This document shows, piece by piece, positions 17,479 to 26,427 of a stretch of DNA of 64,000 nucleotides (position 1 is its first letter; the number at the start of each line of letters is the position of its first letter). The DNA is from Microbacterium sp. 1S1. Lineage in GTDB: Bacteria; Actinomycetota; Actinomycetes; Actinomycetales; Microbacteriaceae. The notes beneath the pieces were generated by a model. It did not search any database and was not told the DNA's origin. It saw only the letters and a list, made by a program, of their open reading frames with translations. Location: the NCBI RefSeq assembly GCF_008271365.1, contig NZ_CP043430.1, forward strand, positions 620,001-684,000, in the 5' to 3' direction. A program made the position numbers and the translations under genes.

Positions 17479-18510
17479 ATGCCTATGGCCCCGGGGAAAC
17501 GCGTGACGATCGCGGACATCGCGCGCATGGCGGGCGTCTCCCCCGGCGCCGTCTCGTTCGCTCTCAACGGTCGCCCCGGCGTGAGCGAGGAGACGCGGCA
17601 GCGCATCCTGTCGATCATCGAGGAGAACCACTGGCAGCCGAGCTCTGCCGCCCGTGCCCTCGTCGGCGCCCGGGCCAACGCGGTGGGGTTCGCCCTCGCC
17701 CGCCCGGCGCGCTCCCTCGGGTCCGAGGCCTTCTTCACCGACCTCATCGCCGGCATCGAGTCCCGGCTCTCCGAGAGCAAGGTCGGGCTGCAGCTCCGCC
17801 TCGTCGCCGACATCGACGAGGAGATGGAGGTGCATCGGCAGTGGCGTTCGTCGAATCAGGTCGACGGCATCATCCTCATCGACCCGCGTGACGACGACCC
17901 GCGCGGCGAGCGCATCACCGCCCTGGACGCCCGCGCGGTGATGATCGGCTCCCGCCCGTCCCCGGAGGGGGCGGTTCCCAGCGTGTGGATCGGGGACGAC
18001 ACCGTCGCGGAGACCCTCTTCTCCTACCTCGCAGCCCTCGGTCACACGCGCATCGCCTACGTCGCGGGCCCGGCCGAACTGGAGCACACCCGACTGCGCG
18101 CCGAGGTGCTGGAGCGGATGGCGGCGGACGGCATCGACGGCGAGGTCATCACGACCGACTTCTCCCCCGCCCGGGCCTCCGCCGTGACGCGCGCTCAGCT
18201 CTCCGGCCGGCAGCGTCCCACCGCGATCGTCTACGACAACGACGTGATGGCGGTCGCCGGCCTTCGTGTGGCCCAGGAGATGGGCAGGGCGGTGCCGCGC
18301 GACGTCTCCCTGGCGTCGTTCGACGACTCCGTCATCGCGGGTCTCATCAACCCCTCGATCACCGCGATGACCCGCGACACGTTCGAGCTCGGCGAGCAGG
18401 CCGCCACGCTCCTTCTGCAGCAGATCGAGGCCGGCGCTACGCTGCCGAGCGTCGAGGGCCCGACCCCCGTGCTCACCGCTCGCGAGAGCACGGCGCCACC
18501 ACCCCGCTGA
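17479..18510 (+). CDS. LacI-family repressor of the N-glycan locus
   Basis: This 343-residue protein has an N-terminal LacI helix-turn-helix (VTIADIARMAGVSPGAVSFALNG at about 9-31), a hinge helix (SSAARALVG) and a sugar-binding core with two periplasmic-binding-like lobes. The gene is divergent from the GH38 mannosidase. Similar operator sequences stand before each transcription unit to 27.4 kb, so it probably represses the whole locus until a mannose-containing ligand binds. ATG at 17479 is used; GTG at 17476 and ATG at 17485 are also possible, and the last has the best spacing to the TAGGG site. Confidence 0.9.
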   Translation: MPMAPGKRVTIADIARMAGVSPGAVSFALNGRPGVSEETRQRILSIIEENHWQPSSAARALVGARANAVGFALARPARSLGSEAFFTDLIAGIESRLSESKVGLQLRLVADIDEEMEVHRQWRSSNQVDGIILIDPRDDDPRGERITALDARAVMIGSRPSPEGAVPSVWIGDDTVAETLFSYLAALGHTRIAYVAGPAELEHTRLRAEVLERMAADGIDGEVITTDFSPARASAVTRAQLSGRQRPTAIVYDNDVMAVAGLRVAQEMGRAVPRDVSLASFDDSVIAGLINPSITAMTRDTFELGEQAATLLLQQIEAGATLPSVEGPTPVLTARESTAPPPR

Positions 18511-18554
18511 GCCCCCGCCTCCCCGCCCACACCCCGGGCTATCGCCGCGCGCAC

Positions 18555-18585
18555 CCCGGGGTCTCGACGACGACCCGGGGTCTCG
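18555..18585. repeat. Short direct repeat in the lacI/GH5 convergent gap
   Basis: CCCGGGGTCTCG occurs at 18555-18566 and 18574-18585 in the 81-bp gap between convergent genes. A related CCCCGGG lies just before it. It may be a degenerate terminator. No gene is present here. Confidence 0.35.
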
Positions 18586-18591
18586 GCGAAA

Positions 18592-19896
18592 TCAGACGAC
18601 GGTGTTGACGGAGGCGTAGCGCTCGACGCCCGAAGCCGAGAGATCGGGGTGGATGAGGCGGTGGATGCCGCGCGCCGCCAGCGCCGCGGGGTCCTGAGCC
18701 GTGCGGGAGGTCACCAGCGCGGGATCGTCGCCCGCCGCGCAGGCGTCGACCCACGCCTGGAAGACCGCTCCGCCGGGACTCAGCGCGGCACGGCTCACCG
18801 GCACCTCGCGCTCGTCGACGTCCACCACGATCGCCGTGGGACGGTCCGGAGCGGCGGTGCGGGCGCGCAGTTCGGGGATGAGTTCCGCGAACCGACGGCC
18901 GAGCGGCTTCGCCGCCCCGTCCTGGTCGATGAGCCCGAGGGAGTACTCCAGCTCCGGGAAATCGCCGAGTTCGCGGCTCACGTCGTGCGAACACCACCAG
19001 GTCACGCCCCAGAGGTTCTCGGTGCGCAGCGACGACCGCAGCGTCGCCTCGAGGAAGCCGGGCATCTCGGCCTCGTCGAGGCAGTTCGAGGGGGCGCCGA
19101 CCTCCTGCAGCCAGATGGGGCGGCCGGGATCGGCCGCGAACGCGCGGGAGAGCTCGATGAGGTACTCCGCGTGCCGGTCGGAGGCGACCGAGCGCCCTCC
19201 GTAGCGCTGCGCCGTGCCGTTGAAGATCCAGGAGTGGATGGTCGTCATCGCCCCCAGCCGCGACGCGTGGGTCGGCGTGAACCCGTGGCCGTCCATGTAC
19301 CAGACGGCGTCGTACTCGCTGTGCACGTGCGGCAGCCCCGGCGCGGCCTGCTCGGCGGCCGCGAGCAGCGCCTCGATCCAGGCTCCGGCCTCATCCGACG
19401 TGACGGGCCACGGCGACGGGTGCGTCTGCGCGGAGAACTGGTTCGTCTCGTTGCCGAGCGTGAGCCCGAGGAAGTTCGGGGCGTCCCGCAGCGCGCCGGC
19501 CAGCCGCTCCACGAGCTTCACCTGACCGTCCAGGGCGTTCGGGTCGGTGAACATGTTCCTGTCGTGCCACGTGGACAGCCAGGAGGGGACGAAGTCGAAG
19601 CTCGACAGGTGCCCCTGGATGACGTCGACGCTCGCGTCCATCCCGAACTCGGCGGCGAGGTCGACCATGGTGCGCACGTCGTCGATCGCCTTCGACCGGA
19701 TGAGGGTGCGGTTGGGCTGCAGGACGGTCCACAGCGGGAAGACGCGCACGTGGTCGAGGCCGAGCGCGGCGAGCGCGGCGAAGTCGCGGCGCACGTCATC
19801 CGGTGTGAAGTCGAGCCAGGAGTGCATCCACTCCTTCGACGGCGTGTAGTTCGCCCCGAAACGGAGAGGGGCATCGAGAGCGCCGCGCTGCGTCAT
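18592..19896 (-). CDS. Glycoside hydrolase family 5 enzyme, probable beta-mannosidase (GH5_18-like)
   Basis: This 434-residue TIM-barrel hydrolase has the two GH5 catalytic glutamates: acid/base Glu150 in TLGNETNQF and nucleophile Glu265 in IWLQEVGAP. It has no signal peptide, so it is cytoplasmic. The opening [19 protein letters not shown] and the overall length resemble GH5 subfamily 18. Characterised bifidobacterial members of that subfamily cleave Man-beta-1,4-GlcNAc, the disaccharide left after alpha-mannosidases trim an N-glycan released by an Endo H-type enzyme. The subfamily is assigned by eye; the neighbouring GH38, GH92 and Endo H genes make that activity the most sensible. An operator lies 51-67 bp upstream of the start. 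Confidence 0.82.
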   Translation of the reverse strand: MTQRGALDAPLRFGANYTPSKEWMHSWLDFTPDDVRRDFAALAALGLDHVRVFPLWTVLQPNRTLIRSKAIDDVRTMVDLAAEFGMDASVDVIQGHLSSFDFVPSWLSTWHDRNMFTDPNALDGQVKLVERLAGALRDAPNFLGLTLGNETNQFSAQTHPSPWPVTSDEAGAWIEALLAAAEQAAPGLPHVHSEYDAVWYMDGHGFTPTHASRLGAMTTIHSWIFNGTAQRYGGRSVASDRHAEYLIELSRAFAADPGRPIWLQEVGAPSNCLDEAEMPGFLEATLRSSLRTENLWGVTWWCSHDVSRELGDFPELEYSLGLIDQDGAAKPLGRRFAELIPELRARTAAPDRPTAIVVDVDEREVPVSRAALSPGGAVFQAWVDACAAGDDPALVTSRTAQDPAALAARGIHRLIHPDLSASGVERYASVNTVV

Positions 19897-19946
19897 GTGT
19901 GTTCGCACCTTTCGGACCGTGCCCTCCCACGAGGACATGTCGCATC

Positions 19947-19963
19947 ACTATAACGCTTGAGCG
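19947..19963. promoter_or_regulatory. LacI-type operator 3 of the N-glycan locus (upstream of GH5 gene)
   Basis: ACTATAACGCTTGAGCG matches the site before the Endo H gene (ACTATATCGCTTAAGCA) at 14 of 17 positions. It sits between the divergent GH5 and ABC-importer genes. Confidence 0.75.
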
Positions 19964-19984
19964 CCACCACCGACAGCGTGCGTC

Positions 19985-20031
19985 TTGACACCGGACGGAT
20001 CCGATGGTTTCATCTGCTAAAGCGTTGTAGT
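19985..20031 (+). promoter_or_regulatory. Promoter and LacI-type operator 4 upstream of the N-glycan importer
   Basis: TTGACA at 19985-19990 is a consensus -35 box, with a weak -10 (TTTCAT) 17 bp downstream. The operator TGCTAAAGCGTTGTAGT (20015-20031) directly follows the -10, where a bound repressor would block initiation. Its reverse strand, ACTACAACGCTTTAGCA, matches the other operators of the locus. Confidence 0.7.
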
Positions 20032-20078
20032 CCCGTCGTCGGACCGCGCCGATTCGCCCGCCTCGAGGAAGAAGCACG

Positions 20079-21377
20079 ATGAAAGTTCCCGCACGCATTG
20101 TCGCTCTGGCAACCTTCACGATCGGCGCCTTGGCGCTCGTGAGCTGCACGGGAGGCGCCGCCTCCGACGACGCCGGCCCCATCGACACGTCCGGCGAGCT
20201 CAGCGGAACCATCCAGTTCCAGACCTGGTCGCTGAAGAACGAGAAGTTCACGCCCTACTTCGAAGACCTCATCGCGGCGTTCGAGGAGGAGCACCCGGAC
20301 GTCACCGTCGAGTGGCTCGACCAGCCCGGCGACGGCTACCAGGAGAAGATCCTGAGCCAGGCGAACGCCGACACCCTGCCCGACGTGCTCAATCTCCCGC
20401 CGGACATCGCGTACCCGCTCGTCGCCGCCGGGAAGCTCGTCGACCTCGACGCCGCCGACCCCGACCTGAAGTCCGCGTACAACGCCGGCGCGTGGGACGC
20501 CTACAGCCAGTATCCCGGCGTCGAGGGCACCTACGGTCTGCCCTGGTACCTGTCCAGCGACGCGTCCTGGTGGAACCTGGCCCAGCTCGCGCCCTATGGC
20601 GTCACGGAGGAGAACCTGCCGACCACGGTCGACGAATTGCTCACCCTGGCCAAGGATGTCGCCACCGAGTCCGGCGGCAAGGTCCAGCTCCTCTCCTCGA
20701 TCCCGGCGCTCGACACCTTCACCGCGGCCGGCATGGAGGTCATCAACGATGAGGGCGAGTTCGACTTCAACACGGACGAGGCCGCCGCGATCATCGAGCA
20801 GTATGCGGACGCCTACGCCGCGGGCGCGATGCCGGCGGAGGCGCTGACCGGCGACTACGGCGGGAACGCGGAGGCGTACATCCAGGAGAAGGTCGCCTTC
20901 ACCACCGGCGGCACCGGCTTCACGACCGACCTCCAGAAGGACGCCCCGGCACTGCTGGAGAACACCGTAGCCACCCCGCGCCTCGGTGTCGCCCCGCTCT
21001 ACGTGCAGGGCCTCAACGTCTCCGCCGACTCCGACAACAAGGAAGCGGCCCTCGCTTTCGCCGAGTTCGCGACGAACGAGGAGAACCAGGTCGCGTTCTC
21101 CTCCCTCGCGGTCGGCACCGCGCCAGGCACGGCCGACGGCGGCGACCAGGTCGTCGAGAACATCGCCTCCTCGGTCACGGACGAGAAGCAGCTCGCCGCG
21201 ATCGATACCGTGTTCGGCGCGATGAAGGACGCCAAGGCGCTGCCGTTCCAGTGGACCTCGGACATGGCGACGTACATGACCCAGCAGATCGCGCTGGCCG
21301 TGAACGGCGAGGCCGACGCCAAGACGCAGCTCGACAAGATCGTCGAGTACGCCAACGCGAACCGCGTGGACCAGTGA
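20079..21377 (+). CDS. Sugar ABC transporter substrate-binding lipoprotein (N-glycan locus)
   Basis: This 432-residue family 1 extracellular solute-binding protein has a signal peptide ending in the lipobox LVSC (Cys24), so it is tethered outside the membrane. Sequences such as GTIQFQTWSLKN, FEEEHPDVTVEW and YGLPWYLSSDASWWN are typical of oligosaccharide-binding proteins of the MalE type. It presumably captures the mannose-rich oligosaccharide released by the Endo H-like enzyme. It is the first gene of a four-gene operon (binding protein, two permeases, GH92) and overlaps or abuts the next gene. Confidence 0.92.
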   Translation: MKVPARIVALATFTIGALALVSCTGGAASDDAGPIDTSGELSGTIQFQTWSLKNEKFTPYFEDLIAAFEEEHPDVTVEWLDQPGDGYQEKILSQANADTLPDVLNLPPDIAYPLVAAGKLVDLDAADPDLKSAYNAGAWDAYSQYPGVEGTYGLPWYLSSDASWWNLAQLAPYGVTEENLPTTVDELLTLAKDVATESGGKVQLLSSIPALDTFTAAGMEVINDEGEFDFNTDEAAAIIEQYADAYAAGAMPAEALTGDYGGNAEAYIQEKVAFTTGGTGFTTDLQKDAPALLENTVATPRLGVAPLYVQGLNVSADSDNKEAALAFAEFATNEENQVAFSSLAVGTAPGTADGGDQVVENIASSVTDEKQLAAIDTVFGAMKDAKALPFQWTSDMATYMTQQIALAVNGEADAKTQLDKIVEYANANRVDQ

Positions 21378-21418
21378 GCATGCGCGCGGACACCGGCACC
21401 CGGCAGCGGAGGTCGACG

Positions 21419-22306
21419 ATGAGATCCCACAAGTGGTTCACCCCGTGGCTGCTCCTCGCCCCCGCCGTGATCTGGGTGCTGGTGTTCGCGCTCTGGCCGT
21501 TCCTGAACACCGTCGTCCTCAGCTTCACGGATGCCCGCCCGCTGCGGACCCCGGAGTTCGTCGGCGGCGCGAACTACGAGCGCATGTTCGGCGATGAGAT
21601 GTTCTGGAACGCGCTCACCACCTGCCTCATCTACGTGGTCGTGTGCGTGCCGCTGCTCACGATCCTCCCCCTGCTCCTCGCCCTCCTCGTGCAGAAGAAG
21701 CTCCCGGGGATCGCGTTCTTCCGCACCACCTTCTACTTCCCCGTGATCGCCTCCGTGGTCGTGGTCGCCCTCATCTGGACGTGGCTGTTCGACAGTCGCG
21801 GCATCATCAACCAGACGCTCGAATTCCTCGGACTCATCGATCAGCCGATGGCCTTCCTCGTCGACCGCTGGCTGCTGCTCGGCTGCGCGATCCTGCTGAC
21901 CGTGTGGAAAGGCCTCGGCTACTACATGGTCGTGTACCTCGCGGCTCTGGGGAACGTCGGCAAGGAGCTGCACGAGGCGGCCATGCTCGACGGCGCGAGC
22001 TCCTTCCGCCGCTTCCTGTCGGTGACGATCCCCTCGGTGCGTGGGGCGATGCTGCTCATCGCCGTGCTCATCGCGGTATCCGCCATGCGGGTGTTCGCCG
22101 AGCTCGACGTGCTGTCGAAGAGCACGGGCGGCCCCGGAGGCTACGACATGTCGCTCGTGATGCTGATCCGTCAGGTCGGGTCCGGGTTGAACGGCAACAT
22201 CGGCTACGCGTCCGCGATCAGCGTGGCGCTGTTCCTCCTGACGCTCGTGCCGCTGGCGGCGATCGCGTTCATGAACCGCGAGAAGAAGGCGAAGGTCTCC
22301 GCATGA
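21419..22306 (+). CDS. Sugar ABC transporter permease, MalF type (N-glycan locus)
   Basis: This 295-residue inner-membrane protein has six predicted helices. The EAA loop is ELHEAAMLDGASSFRRFLSV, which docks the ATPase. ATG at 21419 was chosen because GGAGG lies 6-7 bases upstream. A GTG at 21374 overlapping the previous stop by 4 bp, or ATG at 21380, would add 13-15 residues. It pairs with the next gene to form the membrane channel. Confidence 0.92.
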   Translation: MRSHKWFTPWLLLAPAVIWVLVFALWPFLNTVVLSFTDARPLRTPEFVGGANYERMFGDEMFWNALTTCLIYVVVCVPLLTILPLLLALLVQKKLPGIAFFRTTFYFPVIASVVVVALIWTWLFDSRGIINQTLEFLGLIDQPMAFLVDRWLLLGCAILLTVWKGLGYYMVVYLAALGNVGKELHEAAMLDGASSFRRFLSVTIPSVRGAMLLIAVLIAVSAMRVFAELDVLSKSTGGPGGYDMSLVMLIRQVGSGLNGNIGYASAISVALFLLTLVPLAAIAFMNREKKAKVSA

Positions 22307-23235
22307 CGACTCTGACGACGCCCCCGGTGGAGAGCACGCCGCCCACGGAGGAGACGCCGCGACACACCCGCGAGCGCATCTTCCGCCGCCGCGGCTCGGG
22401 CGACTTCAGCAAGCCGACGCTCGGCGGACTGATCGGGCGCTACGCCCTGTTGCTCTTCGTGCTCTTCCTCGTGATCGGGCCCTTCGTCTGGCAGCTCTCC
22501 ACCTCGTTCAAGGGACCGCAGGAGAATATCTACTCGTTCCCGCCCGAACTCATCCCCCGCGACCCGACGTTGCAGAACTACGCCACCGTCGCCGACATCG
22601 TCCCCGTGTACCTCTACGCGTGGCACTCGCTGCTCGTCTCCCTGGGCACCGTGCTGAGCAACGTGATCCTCGCCACGTTCGCCGGTTACGCCCTGGGCTG
22701 CATGCGCTTCCGCGGCAAGTGGATCGTCATGGGCATCCTGCTGTCCACGCTGCTGTTCCCCGGTGAGGTCACCGTGACCAGCAACTTCCTCACCATCCGC
22801 GCTCTGGGCCTCGCCGACAGTCTGTGGGGCGTCTTCCTTCCCGGTGCGATCAGCGCGATGAACGTGCTGCTCGTCGCGACGGCCTGCCGGATGATCCCGA
22901 AGGACGTGCTCGACGCGGCGACCGTCGACGGCGCGACCACGTGGCAGCGTATCCGGCACATCGTGTGGCCGAATATCCGCGGCATGGTCTCCGTGGTGGC
23001 GATCTTCGCCTTCATCGGCGCGTGGGACGACTACCTCTGGCCGCTCATCGTGCTCTCGGACCCGGCGAAGTACACGCTGACCGTCGGCATGGCCTATCTC
23101 AACAGCAGCTTCTCCGTCGACCCCCGGCTCATCGCCGCCGGCACGATGATCGCGCTGGTGCCGATCGTCATCATGTTCTCGTTCACGCAACGCTTCTTCT
23201 TCAAGGGCGTGCAGGAGGGCGCCCTGAAGGGGTGA
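22303..23235 (+). CDS. Sugar ABC transporter permease, MalG type (N-glycan locus)
   Basis: This 310-residue permease has a longer, charged N-terminal cytoplasmic segment, then six helices. The EAA-like loop is VLDAATVDGATTWQRIRHIV. It overlaps the preceding permease by ATGA and the following GH92 gene by GTGA, showing tight translational coupling. No ATPase gene is in this operon, so the importer probably uses a shared MsiK-type ATPase, as is common in actinobacteria. Confidence 0.92.
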   Translation: MTTLTTPPVESTPPTEETPRHTRERIFRRRGSGDFSKPTLGGLIGRYALLLFVLFLVIGPFVWQLSTSFKGPQENIYSFPPELIPRDPTLQNYATVADIVPVYLYAWHSLLVSLGTVLSNVILATFAGYALGCMRFRGKWIVMGILLSTLLFPGEVTVTSNFLTIRALGLADSLWGVFLPGAISAMNVLLVATACRMIPKDVLDAATVDGATTWQRIRHIVWPNIRGMVSVVAIFAFIGAWDDYLWPLIVLSDPAKYTLTVGMAYLNSSFSVDPRLIAAGTMIALVPIVIMFSFTQRFFFKGVQEGALKG

Positions 23236-26200
23236 GCCGGCCGCTGCTCCGCCCGGCCGCCGGTCCCGCGGATCCCCCCTCGTCCCGCCCGCACGCCGGC
23301 GTGCTCCCGAGCCCCGTGTTCGCCTTCACGTTCGACCCGTCCCGCGGAGAGCAGCGGATCGACCTCCCCGGTCTCGACGACATCGCGCTCACCCCGGACA
23401 CGGTCCTGCACTGGGCTTTCTACGCGGACGGGCCAGGGGCCACCCTCGCTCCGCATGCCGCTCTCGCGGTCACCGTGGACGTGCGCGGCGCGGACGGCAG
23501 CAGGCTGAGCGACATCGCCGCCGTCCGCGACCGTTACGACTTCCCCCTCGGGGCCGAAGAGCAGTTCGCCGCCCGGTGGAGCATGCCGGAGCAGTGGAAC
23601 GCCGACACCGTCGCCCTCGCGCCCCTCGGCTCCGGCCCGGCCACGGTCGAGCTCGTCCTCGGGACGCCCGGGCTCGCGGCGGCCCCCGGCGCGCGCACCG
23701 TCGTCACCGGCTTCGTGCAGGCCCTCGTCGCGGAGCACACGGCCCCCGCTGACCTCCCGCCCGTCGAGCGCGTCGACACCCGACGCGGCTCACACTCCGG
23801 CCCCCGCTTCTCTCGCGGGAACACGATTCCCGCCGTCGCTGTGCCCCACGGGTTCACGTTCGTCACACCCGCGACCGATGCGACGGACGCGCGCTGGCCA
23901 TACCGGCCGTTCGTGCACGACGACCCGCAGGGGCGGCGCCTCGAAGCCCTGCAGTTCTCGCACCAGCCCAGCCCGTGGATCGGCGATCGGTCGGTCCTGC
24001 AGCTCATGCCGTTCCTCGGGATGCCGGCGGCGGACCGGGAGACCCGGCGCCGCTGGATCCGCCCGGGAAGCGAGCGCGCACGCCCGCACGAGTACTCCGC
24101 CGACCTCGGCGACGGTCTGCGCGTCGAGATGACCGCGACCTCGCATGCCGCCGCATTCCGCGTGCGCGCCGATGACACGGCCTCGGTCGGATTCGTCATC
24201 GATCAGCTCGCCGGCGACGGCCTCCTCACCTTCACCGACTCCGGGTTCGAGGGCTGGATCCCGGAGGGACCTGAGGACTGGGGGAACGCGCCCCGTTGCT
24301 ACTTCGCCGGAACGGTGCAGAGCGAGACGGAGATCTCCCGCGGCACGCTGGCCGACCACGAGCGGTCCCGGGTCGCCGGCTTCATCCTCGGTGCAGGCGC
24401 GATCGAGGTGCGGATCGGGGTCTCGTTCCTCTCCGTCGCACAGGCCCGGCACAGCCTCGGTCTCGAAGCGCCGCCCGCCGTCTCCTTCGACGAGCTCCGC
24501 GACCGCGCTGCGACGGCATGGAACCGGCTGCTCGGACGGGTGACGATCCCTCCGCTCCCCGAGGCTGAGCTCCCGTTCCGCGCCCTGGCCGACGACGAAC
24601 AGCGCTCCCGGATCGCCGCGGCGCTCCACCGCATGCACCTGTACCCGAACACGGCCGCGGAGAATGCGGGCACTGCCGTGGCGCCGGAGTGGCGGTTCGC
24701 GGATGTCTTCGCCCCGCGGACGAGGTTCGGGGAGACCGCGACGGGGGCGCCGGCGGCGGACGGCGAGCTCGTCGTCAACAACGGCTACTGGGACACGTAC
24801 CGGACCGAGTGGCCGGCCCTCGCGCTTCTCGACCCCGCCCTGACCGGACGTCTGCTGGACGGACAGCTCGCACAGTACCGCCGCGGGGGCTGGATGGCGC
24901 GGTGGAGCGCCCCCGGGTACGTCGACAGCATGGTCGGGACGTCGAGCGATCAGATCTTCGCCGACGCTGCCCGATGGGGTGTGGCGTTCGACCGGGAGGC
25001 GGCGTTCGAGAGCGGCTGGCGCCATGCGTGCGAACCGGGACCGGATCCGCGGCGGGGACGCAAGGGCATCGGCCGCGGGCGCTTCCTCGGGTTCATCCCG
25101 TCGGACGTGCCGGAGGGGATGAGCTGGAGCATCGAGAACGCGGTGAGCGACGCCGCCCTCGGCCGATTCGCCGCACAGCTCGCGACGACCGTGCCGGATG
25201 CCGCGGCGAGATATCGGGCGTTCGCGCGGTACTTCTCGAATCGGTCCCGGTCCGTACGAGCACTGTTCGACCCGGCGTCCGGGTTCTTCCGCGGTCGCTC
25301 GGCGGACGGCTCCCTCGCGTCGGACTTCGACCCCCGGGTCTGGGGCGGCGACAACGTGGAGACGAACGCGTGGGGGATGTCGGTCGGCACGGTCCATGAC
25401 GGACCGGGACTCGCCGCACTCCACGGCGGCCGTGCAGGCCTCGGTCGGCACCTGGACGCCCTCTTCGGGGAACCCGAGACCGCCGACGAACGCTTCGGCG
25501 GAGCCTACGGCACGGTCATCCACGAGCAGCGCGAAGCCCGCGCCCAACGATCCGGCATGTGCGCACTGTCGAATCAGCCGGCGCACCACATCCCGTTCAT
25601 GTACGCCTTCACCGACCGGCCGTGGCACGGCGCGGGCCTCGTACACGGTCTCGCACGCCGCCTGTTCGCGGGCGGCCACATCGGCCAGGGCTTTCCCGGC
25701 GACGAGGACAACGGCGAGATGAGCGCCTGGTGGCTCTGGGCGGCGCTCGGCCTGTATCCCCTCGAACTGGCCTCGGGGACGCTGCGGATCGGATCGCCCC
25801 TCTCGGACGACATCCGCATCGCGCGCGGCGACGGTTCCTCGCTGCGGATCCGCTCGCGACGGAGCAGCGCCGCAGCGCACGTCCTGCAGGAGGCACGGCT
25901 GGACAGACGCCCTCTCCCCACCGCCGATCTGCCCATCGACGCACTCCGCGGCGACGCCGTGCTCGACCTCGTGTTCGGCACCGACCCGGCGCGGGCACTG
26001 GAGACAGGGGAAGACGCGCTCGACGGGGAACCGTGGCACCGTGACCTCACGGGCGAAGCGGGGCGGGCTGTCGCCTCCCCCGATACCCACGAGGCATCGC
26101 GGCTGTTCGACGACGGCGCTCCGGACGGCGATGAGGGCGTCCGTCTGCTGCCGGGGGCCTGGGCGGGGTGGCGGTTCCCCGCGCCCCGCGCGGTCACCGA

Positions 26201-26426
26201 CGTCACCCTCACGAGCCGCGAGGGCGCGGGGGCACGGGTGCTGCGCTGGGAGGCGGAGGGCCCTGAGGGGCGATGGCAGCCGCTGTCCACGACGCACCGT
26301 GAAGACCTGGTGCCCGACCGTACGACGCCGTTCACCCTGGAGACGCGGGTCGTGACCTCGGCCATCCGCGTGCGGGCGGAGGCCGAGGTCACGCTGCGTC
26401 AGATCGAGCTCTTCGATCTGAGCTGA
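23232..26426 (+). CDS. GH92 family alpha-mannosidase with C-terminal F5/8-type-like domain
   Basis: This 1064-residue enzyme has the GH92 hallmarks: the NNGYWDTYRTEWP block, the SDQIFADAARWG region and the strongly conserved GFPGDEDNGEMSAWWLW stretch. GH92 enzymes are calcium-dependent exo-alpha-mannosidases, often alpha-1,2 or alpha-1,3 specific, that trim high-mannose N-glycans. After about residue 940 a discoidin-like (F5/8 type C) module follows (SRLFDDGAPDGDEG to RQIELFDLS). There is no signal peptide, unlike many Bacteroides GH92 enzymes, so trimming would occur after import. The GTG start at 23232 overlaps the permease stop by 4 bp. The stop lies 1 bp from the convergent Endo H gene. 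Confidence 0.93.
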   Translation: MSRPLLRPAAGPADPPSSRPHAGVLPSPVFAFTFDPSRGEQRIDLPGLDDIALTPDTVLHWAFYADGPGATLAPHAALAVTVDVRGADGSRLSDIAAVRDRYDFPLGAEEQFAARWSMPEQWNADTVALAPLGSGPATVELVLGTPGLAAAPGARTVVTGFVQALVAEHTAPADLPPVERVDTRRGSHSGPRFSRGNTIPAVAVPHGFTFVTPATDATDARWPYRPFVHDDPQGRRLEALQFSHQPSPWIGDRSVLQLMPFLGMPAADRETRRRWIRPGSERARPHEYSADLGDGLRVEMTATSHAAAFRVRADDTASVGFVIDQLAGDGLLTFTDSGFEGWIPEGPEDWGNAPRCYFAGTVQSETEISRGTLADHERSRVAGFILGAGAIEVRIGVSFLSVAQARHSLGLEAPPAVSFDELRDRAATAWNRLLGRVTIPPLPEAELPFRALADDEQRSRIAAALHRMHLYPNTAAENAGTAVAPEWRFADVFAPRTRFGETATGAPAADGELVVNNGYWDTYRTEWPALALLDPALTGRLLDGQLAQYRRGGWMARWSAPGYVDSMVGTSSDQIFADAARWGVAFDREAAFESGWRHACEPGPDPRRGRKGIGRGRFLGFIPSDVPEGMSWSIENAVSDAALGRFAAQLATTVPDAAARYRAFARYFSNRSRSVRALFDPASGFFRGRSADGSLASDFDPRVWGGDNVETNAWGMSVGTVHDGPGLAALHGGRAGLGRHLDALFGEPETADERFGGAYGTVIHEQREARAQRSGMCALSNQPAHHIPFMYAFTDRPWHGAGLVHGLARRLFAGGHIGQGFPGDEDNGEMSAWWLWAALGLYPLELASGTLRIGSPLSDDIRIARGDGSSLRIRSRRSSAAAHVLQEARLDRRPLPTADLPIDALRGDAVLDLVFGTDPARALETGEDALDGEPWHRDLTGEAGRAVASPDTHEASRLFDDGAPDGDEGVRLLPGAWAGWRFPAPRAVTDVTLTSREGAGARVLRWEAEGPEGRWQPLSTTHREDLVPDRTTPFTLETRVVTSAIRVRAEAEVTLRQIELFDLS

Positions 26427-26427
26427 C

